NCBI RefSeq assembly: GCF_019703515.2
Contig: NC_059374.1
Span: 12,243,745-12,307,744, forward strand
From: Myxocyprinus asiaticus
Lineage: Eukaryota; Chordata; Actinopteri; Cypriniformes; Catostomidae
DNA length: 64,000 bases
Direction of reading: 5' to 3'
Part shown: one piece after another, positions 1 through 64,000 of the stretch
Layout of the letters: the number at the start of each line of letters is the position of its first letter
How positions within the stretch are numbered: position 1 is the first letter of the stretch
Translations under genes and position numbers: made by a program
Notes under the pieces: model-generated
What the model saw: the letters and a program-made list of their open reading frames with translations, nothing else
Told to the model about the DNA's origin: nothing
Database searches by the model: none

Positions 1-195
1 TGTACAGCAGAAAACAACTCGCTTCGCGAACATTACACCCAGAAGATGGCACTCACACGTGACCATACGCTCAAGAACATTTATCGCTTTGGCCACATGG
101 GGCAGCGTTCTGAATTTCAGTAAGTATATGCCGATTTTAGATAAAGAAAATTCTACCTACTCTTTCTGATCTCATTGTGAGATCAGTCTGACCTG
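1..195. repeat. dispersed repeat fragment, related copy at 25470-25700
   Basis: Shares the opening (TGTACAGC-GAAAAC), the TTTCACCCAGAA/CACCCAGAAG segment and the TGTGAGATCA-TCTGAC end with 25470-25700. The family is not identified. It may mark the right part of a larger repeat cut by the window edge. Confidence 0.6.
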
Positions 196-367
196 ACATA
201 TACCACAAAGTTTTTGCTGGAGAAATTTAAACCAGAAACATAGCATGACAAAATGTCCAATTGGAATAACTGTGCAATCTGAGAGCTTCTCATAACTGAA
301 AAACCACATAGCTCCAGGCAGATTAGCAAGTCATTATCATGTCTAATAAAAAAGATAAAAGACTTAC

Positions 368-50529
<50,162 letters not shown>

Positions 50530-51170
50530 CGCAAAGATCTGCCTGCGACAGACGTTCCACCAAAACTCTTCTGCTGGGGAAAAAAAGAGGAGAGGTTGCA
50601 GAGAAAAAGAGAGGAAGGTAGAGCCGAGGAAAACAGGGAGAGGGAGAAAAAAAGAATTTACTGTGCACTCAGTCTGTTCTAGAGAGAGCCGCTGTCACTT
50701 AAGCAGCTCTCCTTGCGGTTTTAGCGCTTTCCAGTGGAATCCAATTACAGGAGCATCTCCACGACTGCTTGCCAAAAGGCAAATCCCCCTTTTCCCAAAT
50801 AAAACAAGCAATAGCCTGTTATTCCTCGTTGTCTTCCTTGGCTGTCTTGTACCAGTTTAATTAAGTGTCCTTCAGATGGGAATGTATGAAAAATAAAAAA
50901 ATAAAGGCTGCTGGGAAAATCATAAAGGGTTGAGAGCTTCCGTTTGCTATCCAGTGGGAAGCGCTGCCTCACACTGTCTGTCTACCAGATCTACGTCCCT
51001 CCCTTCAGCTGTCTTTTTCTCTCTGTTTCTCTCTCTCTTACACGCACACACAGTCGCTCTCTCTCTCCCCTCCTCTCTGGATGTGTGAGGGTATGTGTGC
51101 AGGCGAGGTGAGTGGGTGGTATTCTCCATCGCTGAGTAGATATTCTCTGCTCATCATCATTCACAGAGGC
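50530..51170 (-). promoter_or_regulatory. arrb1: arrb1 5' leader and presumed promoter region
   Basis: The sequence directly upstream of the arrb1 ATG is richer in G and C than its surroundings. It carries purine/pyrimidine-skewed tracts (50600-50665; GA/CT-rich 51005-51080) and no obvious TATA box. A tiny upstream frame (ATG CTC CTG TAA, 50745-50756) lies on the gene strand. The transcription start cannot be placed from sequence alone, so the right-hand limit is a guess. Confidence 0.5.
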
Positions 51171-51757
51171 CATGAAATGAGCAAACGCACATTGTCACTG
51201 CTGCAATGGATGGAGCATTGTTTACATCGTAACACTGACATCATTAAAGTGGTCACATTTCTGTTCCAAACTCCCTAAGGTCGCAATAAATCAATACTTA
51301 TATCCATTCAACAAAGAAAAATAATAAAAAAATAAATAAAGTGTGGGTGTGTTAACAGATATACTGTACAGCTGTTCCCTTGATAACTGTTCTTCTATTT
51401 GGAGAACCCCCTACAATGGTCCAATGGGTGCAATAAATACAAATTCGGCAACATAAAGCATTGATGGCATGGTTTTATTAATTGGAAAAGCATCCCTAAT
51501 TCTATTTTTAGTGTTTTATCATGTCTTTTTGAAAAGTTGGTGGCTAATTTACCCAACCTGGTCTCATAACAAGTTGCAATAATAGTAAGAGATGGTGAAA
51601 TTGAACGAAATGGCTCGTACAAAATGTGCAACTTTTACTCCCCAATGGAACCAACGAACAAGGTTAAAATGATTTTTCCTAGGTTTAACCCCTAACCTAA
51701 ACCTAACCATAAAGTCTAACCCCTTTACCAAACCCTAAACCTGACCAAGATTTTAAT

Positions 51758-53302
51758 TAGGGATGTCCCGATACCTCATTTTTGGTATCGATACAGAGTC
51801 CGATACCTGATTTTTTCATATCTCCATATTAACAGCTTATTTTAATTTTATCATCAAAATGGTGTTTAAATAAATGAATTCATGAAAATATAACAATTAT
51901 TTTCAACATAATATTGTACTATTTTAAATCAAATTAAGTGCTTATGCACAGAACCTCACAGCACAATCCAAAATACAGCACTGGAGTTATATTTTGTCAA
52001 ATAAAGTGCTGCATAGCACAGCATCACAAATGAGATATTGCTTGAATATAATACAATTACTATTGATTTATTATGGAGATCAGACAATAGGTGGTGCTAT
52101 AACAATTAAAATGCTTGTGCTATCTCGTTTTACATGCGTGTGAATGGTTGCATATTGAGTTGTTCAGGTTGTAGTCCACAAACCCGGAAGATAATTCGCC
52201 ATGGGTTCCCTCTGTATTTTCCTATGTGTTTTTCTAATGGGGTTTGTATAAAGTAAGGTCTGTGGTAAGCATTACTTGTTGATACGTGGATGTTTTGTTC
52301 TACAACATAAATTACACACAGTCATACCTCAAACGTGAATTTTGAAGCAGCTGTTTGTTTTAAAAAAAAAGTATGTAATTCAATACGGCTTCTCGTTTGA
52401 GATGTAGAACAAAACCTCCACGTATCATGAAGTAATGTTTACCACAGACCTTATTTTACTCATAAGTTCAAAAACCCCATTAGAAAAACCCATAAGAAAA
52501 TCCAGAGGGAACCCATGGCGAATTAGACATCCGGGTTCGCCTACAAATTGACGTCACGGCTGAACAGCTCTATTCTGAAATGTTTCACACAGACACACGT
52601 TATTCATGTCATATGATAGATCTCCTCATTCTGAACAACTTTGCCTCAAGAACCATAGGTGTCAATTATATTGTTTGTTAAATATTTGAGATTATTAAAA
52701 AAAAACTTTTTTGTGAACAAGTCCTAGGTTTTTCACTTAACCCTCACAAAACCAGTGTAGTACAATTCTTTGAACTTCTACATCAATAATTATAAAAATC
52801 TTAGAACTTTATTTTAAATGGCTATATTAGGGTACTTTAAACATATGTGTGTGGCTTAGTTTACCCAAAAGCAAATAACTCCTAAACAAAGGCTCCGACT
52901 GAAATCAAATTTAGTACACAAATGAAACGTGATTCCAAAGAAGCATGCAAAATTTGGTATGGATCGGACAATAGGTGGCGCTATAACAGTCAGACATGTT
53001 AAAAAATGTGATTGTTTACCTGAGAGTGCTGAAAATTATATTGCTTTATCTCTATTTTAGGTGCTTACAGGTTATCAGAATATGCAAACTATATATTTAT
53101 CTAATTAAATCGCAGCTTCTGTGGTTAGAAAATCTCACTAGGACATAACATGGTTTTAATTTGTGTGCTGAATGTTTACATAAGGACATTTGTACATCAC
53201 GTTATCGATTTTGGTATCTGAGAATTTTTATGAGCTCGAGTACGACGAGTACATTAGCGCGGTATCAGACTCGATTACAATACCAGTATCGGTACATCCC
53301 TA
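51758..53302. mobile_element. hAT-type element nested in the outer TIR element
   Basis: Ends TAGGGATGTCCCGATACC and GGTATCGGTACATCCCTA; flanks ATTTTAAT (51750-51757) and ATTTTATT (53303-53310) form an 8-bp duplication with one change. 1545 bp, no transposase. Confidence 0.8.
52168..52565. mobile_element. foldback (long inverted repeat) element inside the hAT copy
   Basis: Arms of about 150 bp: TTCGCCATGGGTTCCCTCTG at 52196-52215 is mirrored by CAGAGGGAACCCATGGCGAA at 52503-52522, and GATACGTGGATGTTTTGTTC by GAACAAAACCTCCACGTATC. The spacer is under 100 bp. Confidence 0.85.
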
Positions 53303-53452
53303 ATTTTATTAGTAATATAACTTTTGTACCACGGAAGAAAGACAACATTGGGGTTTTGATTGAGACAAGGGAAGCAGATTACTGGTTATTACATACATCA
53401 GTCATTTGTATTGCATAAATCTATTTAATGAGTAACCAAATTTGTTTCCTTT

Positions 53453-53885
53453 TTTTTTTTATCCCCTTTTCTCCCAATTTGGAATGCCCAATTCCCACTA
53501 CTTAGTAGGTCCTTGTGGTGGCACGGTTACTCACCTCAATCCGGGTGGTGGAGGACAAGTCTCAATTGCCTCCACTTCTGAGACAGTCAATCCACACATT
53601 TTATCACGTGGCTCGTTGTGCATAACACCGTGGAGACTCCGCATGTGGAGGCTCATGCTACCCTCCGCGATCCATGCACAACTTACCACGTGCCTCATTG
53701 AGAGCGAGAACCACTAATCGAGACCATGAGGAGGTTACCTCATGTGACTCTACCCTTCCTAGCAACCGGGCCAATTTGGTTGCTAAGGAGAACTGGCTGG
53801 AGTCACTCAGCATGCCCTGGATTCGAACTTGCGACTCCAGGGGTGGTAGTCAATATCAATACTCGCTGAGCTACCCAGGCCCCCC
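53453..53885 (-). mobile_element. tRNA-derived SINE, full length
   Basis: Minus strand: A-box GGGTAGCTCAGCGAG near 53876, B-box AAGTTCGAATCC near 53824, a long tRNA-unrelated body and a poly-A tail (T run at 53451-53460 on the plus strand). Direct repeats ATTTGTTTCCTTT (53440-53452 and 53886-53898) mark the insertion. It is the better copy of the element at 9185-9589. Confidence 0.92.
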
Positions 53886-54075
53886 ATTTGTTTCCTTTCT
53901 TAAAATAAAGTGTTGGATTGGAGGCTAGCAAAATTTGACACCTGTATTGTATTGATTTGAAATTCTGTTTGTTGATTGGTTGGTCTAAAAGTCGCACATT
54001 TTCGCATGAGCCAAGTCGTACCATATATTACGATTTTGCCATCTCAGCTAATTATTATGAGTTGTCATGAGTCCA

Positions 54076-55559
54076 TGTTGAATTTACCAGTTCATTTATT
54101 TACCAGAAAATAAAATGCAATTGCAAACCATGTCAAACAGCCACTGCAATTAAAAGATGTTTAAAAAGGAATATTAGGATTCTTGAACTGAGTTTAAAAA
54201 TAACACAAACATATTACTGTACAAATGACATATGACAAAACATTACAAACTCCAATACCCATAGCATCATTACTTCCGGTGTTATGGCAAAACGTGCAAC
54301 ACTTAAAAAAAAACTAAAGTCTGACAAAAATACATGTTAATAAATGTTCTTAGTTAGCACTTTCCACTAATAAGGTACACTTTGGTGTCCAGTCACATTT
54401 TTCTTAATGCATTAGGCACAAATCCCATGTTTTTATACCATGTTGTGAGCTATTTTGAACTATTAGATATGTTAGATAAACTAACTAACATAGAATTATT
54501 GTAGCATGAAAAGTATCCTGTTTTAAACACCCCCTTCCCTTAATTTTTACACAAATATTTGTGTTGACTGCATTCGTCAAGTGCAAACATTCAACCCTGT
54601 TATCAAGGTATTGCAAGAATAAATGTCTTTAATTTATGGGAAATATTATCAATCATTAAAAACCAACATTTGGTCCCAAACTAGTAAGCCCAAACTAAAT
54701 GAGAGCTTAATTTAGGCTATATTTACAACCTTGTCACCTTTTAAAAATCTATTACAATCACACAAATAAAAATCACAAAAAGAGATTTAAATTCTATCCA
54801 AACATGTCCGGAATTTTGGTAACAGGGTTGCAAGAGTTAAATAGAAAATAAATCCACTCATAATACTTAGCTTGACCTGCCTGAGGTTGACAATGACATT
54901 TTCTTCTTTAATTGTTGAAAAATAAATTACTTAATTTCTAAAGAATTTCAGGCCCTATTTTGTACCTTATTCTTGGAAACTGGATCTTACAACCATAACT
55001 GTTGGACTGTTTGTTTTTATTCTTTGCATTCCTAACCACTTTGTCAAACTCTCTGGTTTTGGTTTTTACTCTGTAGTTTGCTATGGCATCCTATAATTTA
55101 TTCTGTTTATTTCCCTCAGAAAACATAGAAAAAAAGAAAAGAAAAAACTATGAAGCGGTTTTACAAAAGTGGGTGTGTTGTTTACAGATATAAAGCTGTT
55201 CCCTTGATAACTGTGCAACTAGAACAATCCACATATGGAAAGGGAGGGTTCTTGAAGTTTACAGCGGTAATAATATAATTAATAAAAGAAAACGTGTTCC
55301 TCAAACAATAAAATGTCCCTTTTAGGGGTAAACAAATACTGTATATATTTAATCTCAAATCTATTCCTCCAAGTAGTGCAACATGTAAGCATCCCTGTAT
55401 GTTTATTTCCTGTGCACAATTTTGCTATTCAAACTAATTTAATTGTACATCTAAGGTATATCCCACCATTTTTGACCAATGAAATTGACTTTTTCATGAC
55501 CTTTTCAGTAATTTCAGATTGCTGAAAATCATTTAGATTCAGACCAATTTGCTCAACCT
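54076..55559. other. intergenic AT-rich stretch
   Basis: No exon or paired termini recognised between the TE nest and the next repeat. Confidence 0.4.
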
Positions 55560-56400
55560 AGTCTCATAGAATAAATGTTACTACAACTACATTTTTGCAA
55601 ACTGAGTTTTACATGCCGCTTTCTACATTTTGCTGCAGTTTCCTTATGAAATGAACACTAGAGGTGCTAAAACAACTGTGCGTTTTTTTCACTTACACAC
55701 AAATCACTGGTACTATGGCTGTTTATGATTTTATAAACTGGTATTTTTCACTCTATTACCCACACCCTGCTATGTTATGATATCAAAACACTTTTACTCT
55801 AATGCATCATTCGAAAAACGCTACATTTTAATGCTTGTATTACAGACCACTTACATTTACACACATATTCCAACATGATTACCATGGTAGCTCCCCTGAT
55901 AGAGTCTTGAACTTTGGACATGGAGACCGAGCCTCAAGCCCAGCCAAGGACCACTTGGAGTGAAAGTGAAGCAAAAGTGCCATAGAAGCAACACAAATTG
56001 ATGTGGTTGCTCCAGTAAAAGTGCTTTCATGTGGAATTTGCTTTTAAAACACTAGGTTTAGGCATTGGTTTGGGGTAAGGATGTCTGTTTTGTTCACCTC
56101 TCATTTATCTTTTAAGGCACTTGGTTGTGTTTAGGTTGAAGTTTTAGGTTAGGGAGGTTTTACTCATTAAAACATCCATCTAATATTCACCATAAAAACC
56201 TAGTCTGATTACCAGAATTAACATATTAACATAATTTCACTCACTTTTGGCACCCCCTGCTGGACATTTCACTCGAAAACTGCAGCCAAGCGTGTAATGA
56301 AGCACGTAATTTTGGTTTGCAAAAATGTTGCCATTGTCACGTAAATGTCATGAGATCATGCTGAATAATAATACGAATCGTTCAGACTGATTTGTGTACC
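55560..56400 (+). repeat. family C repeat with tRNA-like segment (copy 3)
   Basis: Plus-strand orientation: ATGGTAGCTCCCCTGATAGAG (55883-55903) resembles an A box, followed after 180 bp by AAGTTTTAGGTTAGGGAGG, the complement of the block in copies 1 and 2. It starts near CAACCTAGTCTCATAG. Confidence 0.55.
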
Positions 56401-56519
56401 ATTTTCACAAATTCAGTGGCTCACAAGAACAATTTGTTCACAAATCAGAATTTACTACGGCTTGCAAGTTTTACTCTAAAGCGAAATCTAGCTGAGATAT
56501 TTTTAGGCAGAAAAATGTA

Positions 56520-57075
56520 CACTCACTGAGCACTTTATTAGGAACACTATGGTGCTAATAAAGTGCCCGACGTGGTCTTCTGCTGTTGTAGTCCATCTGC
56601 CACAAGGTTCAACTTGTTGTGCATTCTGAGATGCTATTCTGCTCACTACAATTGTACAGAGTGGTTATCTGAGTTACTGTAGCCTTTCTGTCAGCTTGAA
56701 CCAGTCTGGCCATTCTTTGTTGACCTCTCTCATCAACAAGGCGTTTCCGTCCACAGAACTGCTGCTTACTGGATGCTTCTTGTTTTCGGCACCATTCTGA
56801 GTAAACTCTAGAGACCTTTGTGTGTGAAAGTCCCAGTAGATCAGCAGTTACAGAAATACTCAAACCAGCCCGCCTGGCACCAAAAATCATGCCATGGTCG
56901 AAATCACTGAGATCACCTTTTTCCCAATCTGATGGTTGATGTCAACATTAACTGAAGCTCCTGACCCGTATCTGCATGATTTTATGCAGTGCACTGCTGC
57001 CACATGATTGGCTGATTAGATAATTGCATGAATATTTAGGCGTACAGGTGTTCCTAATAAAGTGCTCAGTGAGTG
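56520..57075 (-). mobile_element. Tc1-like miniature element with TA target duplication
   Basis: Ends CACTCACTGAGCACTTTATT and AATAAAGTGCTCAGTGAGTG form perfect inverted repeats, flanked by TA on both sides. The minus strand from 56890 encodes the N-terminal transposase part (GLSISVTADLLGLSHTKVSR, QADRKATVTQITTLYN). The DDE domain is deleted, leaving 556 bp. This is the best copy of the family seen at 11086-11808. Confidence 0.93.
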
Positions 57076-58317
57076 TATATTCACTATAGAAATTTCCATG
57101 ACTTTTCCAGGCCTAGAAATCTAAATTTTATATTTCCCTTATATTTCCAGATTTTTCATGACCATGGTAACCCTATATATCAGTTATTCAACTTCAACCA
57201 AAATGTCTAGTATAGTTATTCTTGTCAACTGGACATGTTTCTCTGTTGTTTAAGGCGTTTCGTCACTAATCTAAGTGGCTTTATCAGTTTATCAGTATTT
57301 CAAGTCAAATTTTTTGGACGAATCTCATGACACTTGTGAAGAACATGTCAACAATATGTTTTTATTTGACCACAAAATCAAACGAAAAATACTGTATATT
57401 ATTTGGAATAGTATTTTAGTATATTTATATTTTGCCGAGAAATGAAGCCTATTTTTAGGACCATTAAGGTATTATGCATTGTGAAATTATACAATAATTA
57501 AACCCATTTCCCCTACAATTATCATTACTGCAATGCAAATTAATCTCATTCTAATTACTGTAAAGCAGAAAAAGATACATTTAATTGTTAAGTATTTATA
57601 CATCATATTTGTTTTACTGCCTTTAATTTATTCTGATTTTAAGAATAAATCATACAAAAAAATCTCACTAAGTAAAACATTAATGAGAATGTTTTAAATG
57701 GTCATGAAAATAATTTTTCACAACACAAATTCTTAATGGTACAAAAACAGTTTTCATTTTCTTTGTGCGAACAACTGTATAATTTCTTTTGATTTTTGAG
57801 GTGAAATATGACCCATCTGACATGTTCTTCAAGACATCCAACCTTTGATATATTATTCCATTATACGATAAATCTATTGTAATGATTTTTGTGGCACTTT
57901 CTTAATCATAGCAACGAGCTCAGAGGCAGTGCTAAATCTATAAATATCAGAATTCCACACTCCAATATTTTATGAGCCAAGCTGACAAGTAATAAGATGG
58001 GCATTAGACTTTCCTCATCTAAAACATAGTTAACATGCAAACGTAGGCAGCAAATCAAATTACGTGCCAATCTGCATTACGATGAACTTGTGTGATGTCT
58101 GATGGCAGTCATTTCGGTCTTCAAAGTCAGTGAGAGTGGCGCGGTGTGATTCTCATCAGAAAGAGGGCTCTTTTAAATGCTAATCAGAGCGGAGTTTAGC
58201 AGTGAGCATTCTGGGTCTCTATGACAGCACTAAAGAGCATGGTGGAGGGCAGGCTTTCTTCTCATTCATTTTTAAAAAGCTTATCAATCCAGTATAACTA
58301 AGCACTTCCCTGAGGCT
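57076..58317. other. intergenic stretch, nothing recognised
   Basis: AT-rich; no exon, paired termini or RNA gene seen. Confidence 0.4.
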
Positions 58318-59752
58318 GTGTTTAAAGGGATAGTTCTGCCAAAGATGAAAATTCTGACATCATTTATTCACCCTCAAGTCGTTCCAAACCTGTATGATTT
58401 TCTTTCTTTTGTAGAACACCAAAAGAGAAATTTAGTAGAATGTCCAAGCTGCTCTCTTCATTATGATGAAAATGGATGCAGACTAGGGGCTGTCAAGCTC
58501 CAAAAAGGACAAAAAGCACAATAAAAGCATCATAAAAATAGTATGACACTATATAAGTCTTCTAAAGCCATACAATAGCTTTGTATGAGGACCAGACTGA
58601 AATTTAAGGGCGTTTTCACACCTGGCTCGTTTGGAGCGTTTGTTTCAGAACCTGGTGCTTTTTCTCCCTTGGTTCAGTTCATTTAATCATATATGAACAC
58701 GGCAATCGCACTCGGATCCGCACCAAAACAATCGAGCGGTCTCGGACTGGGGCGGTTCGCTTGTGGTGAGAATGCAAACCGACCCAACGGACCAACGAAC
58801 CAAACAATATCCCTATAAAAACCATGAATATAACTGAGGGATCTTTGGAAAAGACATCTGTAGATCAGCACTTCTCTGTAATTCATCATCAAAACGTGGC
58901 TATGGCCTTTTGGCAACTATATTAGATATAATTGCATGTTTAAAATAGGAGCTGTTTTATAATTCCTGAGGTAATTTTAGTACGATCGTTTCTCTCTTCT
59001 GGATAGCGGCAGAACACCGGTAGGACAGCGTTAGCAACTTTTTGACAAATAAAAAACATTTTTTTACACAGCTTTACTCTGCTGTTTGTTTGTCAGTGTG
59101 TGTGCATGTGTGTACGTGCGAGAGAGTTGGAGAGAGAGATCTGTGAGCACAGGCACGTTTCAATGGAGAAATAATGCACAAGCAACTAATGATGGATAAA
59201 AATAACCATGACGGAAACTTTACAACTCATATCCATCCGAGTGATGGATAATTTGTATTTGGAGCACAACCTCTAACTGGCAACGCTCGAAAATTCTCTA
59301 AAATTTGTAATGGTTGACGCATTTTTTTACAGGAATATTATTTTAACCGGGATATCAATGGATGAGCTTAATCCTGGAACAGCGAACAAACATAGTGACC
59401 AATAAGGGGACAGTTTGCTCACATGTGACTTTTATTGACATAGTTTTGGTCCGTTTTGAAATGTTGCCTTGTGAAAGCGAACCGAACCAAGAAGAAAATG
59501 CAACATTGTAACAAGTTAGTCCCTGTTTCGGAACAAAGCAAATGGTCTACAGGTCTGAAAATGCCCCAAGTCTTTACTGAATATCTTGCTTGCCACCATT
59601 CACTTTCATTGTATGGAAAAGAGCAGCTTGGACATTCTATTATAAATAACTTCTTTTGTGCACCACAGAAGAAAGTAAGAATGTTTCGAAAAACATGGGG
59701 GTGAATAAATGGTGAGAGAATTTTCATTTTTGGGAGAACTATTCCTCTCAAT
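58318..59752. mobile_element. family B element split by a nested insertion
   Basis: Left part 58318-58608 starts AAAGGGATAGTTCTGCC and carries TCATTTATTCACCCTCA; right part 59568-59752 carries GGTGAATAAATGGTGAGAG and ends TTTTTGGGAGAACTATTCCT. Removing 58609-59567 restores the normal family B order. Confidence 0.75.
58609..59567. mobile_element. nested TIR element (Harbinger-like or hAT-like) in family B
   Basis: Ends GGGCGTTTTCACACCTG and CAGGTCTGAAAATGCCCC are inverted. A 3-bp AAG flanks both sides (58606-58608, 59568-59570), which suits PIF/Harbinger. 959 bp, no transposase frame. Confidence 0.65.
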
Positions 59753-60394
59753 TATATACAATATAATTATATATAAATTCCCACATAATCTATATATAGT
59801 ATTGCATTTAAGAATCTCAATGTCAGTATGTTACAATATACAATGGTCGTTCTTGTAGCAGGCATTCAAAATTACATTTCGGGTTTTGTATTCTAAAAAT
59901 AGGACTGATATGTGGCAGGGTTGAGTTTCCACGTATTCAGAAATGTGCTGTATTGGTCTTAAAAATGGTTGGCTTCATTTTGTTCATGTTTTCTTTTGAT
60001 AGAAAAAGAGTTTAAAAAGAGTCGTTGATAAAACAGTTCAAAGAGAGGTCAAATTCCAAAGCTGCTAACAACTACAGTACAAAAAGTCAAGTGAGATGAA
60101 GGCTTACAAATGTTTCGCCACCATCTGCGTCAGAAATGCATCTGTAACAAGGTTTCATAACAAATCCCAGAGCTCCACGCCACTGTTGCCAGACCTCTGT
60201 AACATTAGCACATCTGTTTGTGCTTACGAACAACGAGGCTTCTTAGCAACAGACTGTCACACACTGTAATAGTCTTGTTGATGAGGGAGTGCAGAGTGTG
60301 AGATTTCCCACCCAATGAGACTGTTTTGATGACATCCCTGAGTGAATATCCAGGAGTGATTTCAGTTGATAAATTCTGTTGTTCGTCTTCGGTC
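59753..60394 (-). other. atg16l2: presumed 3' untranslated region or flank of the ATG16-like gene
   Basis: No AATAAA on the gene strand. The first 190 nt downstream of the stop stay open in another frame (60205-60588), which I treat as chance. Confidence 0.4.

Positions 60395-64000
<3,606 letters not shown>

Larger units (their letters stand above)
51559..54075. mobile_element. outer TIR element with about 85-bp inverted repeats, filled by later insertions
   Basis: Left 51559-51642 (TGGTCTCATAACAAG, GAGATGGTGAAATTG, AATGGCTCGTACAAAATGTG) mirrors right 53982-54075 (CACATTTTCGCATGAGCCA, CGATTTTGCCATCTC, CATGAGTCCA). Between them lie a hAT element and a SINE, each with its own target duplication. 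The pre-insertion length would be about 0.5 kb. Confidence 0.75.

Overview
The window is vertebrate nuclear DNA, AT-rich and full of interspersed repeats. It is most likely from a teleost, probably a cypriniform. That placement is an inference from an internally deleted DIRS-type retroelement, tRNA-derived SINEs, hAT and Tc1/mariner miniature elements and a fish-type LINE; no species marker is visible.

Two protein-coding genes can be supported, both on the minus strand. (1) arrb1 (beta-arrestin 1) fills most of the window. Fifteen coding exons were read directly, from the start codon in exon 1 (50510-50529) to the clathrin-box exon (368-419). They give 381 complete codons in frame across 14 introns. 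The last coding exon lies left of position 1. Intron 1 is about 35.7 kb (14805-50509), and the other introns total about 13 kb. The conserved polar-core residues D26, R169, D290 and D297 and the phosphate-sensing K10/K11 all fall at the human residue numbers, so the gene looks intact. The 24-nt microexon that distinguishes the two mammalian ARRB1 isoforms is present at 2865-2888. (2) The 3' end of an ATG16-like gene (probably atg16l2) lies at 60395-63204. Its last two visible exons encode the final WD40 blades, ending in a stop at 60395-60397; the rest is to the right of the window.

Layout. 1-14.8 kb: arrb1 exons 15 to 2, with small elements in almost every intron. 14.8-50.5 kb: intron 1, a transposon archive. 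It holds a composite miniature element with a solo LTR (14988-16566), a Tc1-like fragment and a broken LINE (18440-21975), a 207-bp tandem duplication (24970-25380), a 4.4-kb DIRS-like element (26800-31229) sitting inside an older DNA element, three tandem units near 36.7-37.1 kb, and two hAT elements with readable 8-bp target duplications (40218-41430, 47116-49507). 50.5-51.2 kb: arrb1 exon 1, 5' leader and presumed promoter. 51.2-60.4 kb: intergenic, with a four-layer nest of transposons (51559-54075), a Tc1 miniature element (56520-57075) and a second nest (58318-59752). 60.4-64 kb: the ATG16-like gene, with a miniature element 27 nt upstream of its last acceptor.

I found no CRISPR array, operon or undescribed multi-gene system. 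The best material for a second look is the DIRS terminal architecture, the nested insertions, elements placed within 27-34 nt of splice sites, and an unassigned 92-codon reading frame inside a nested element.
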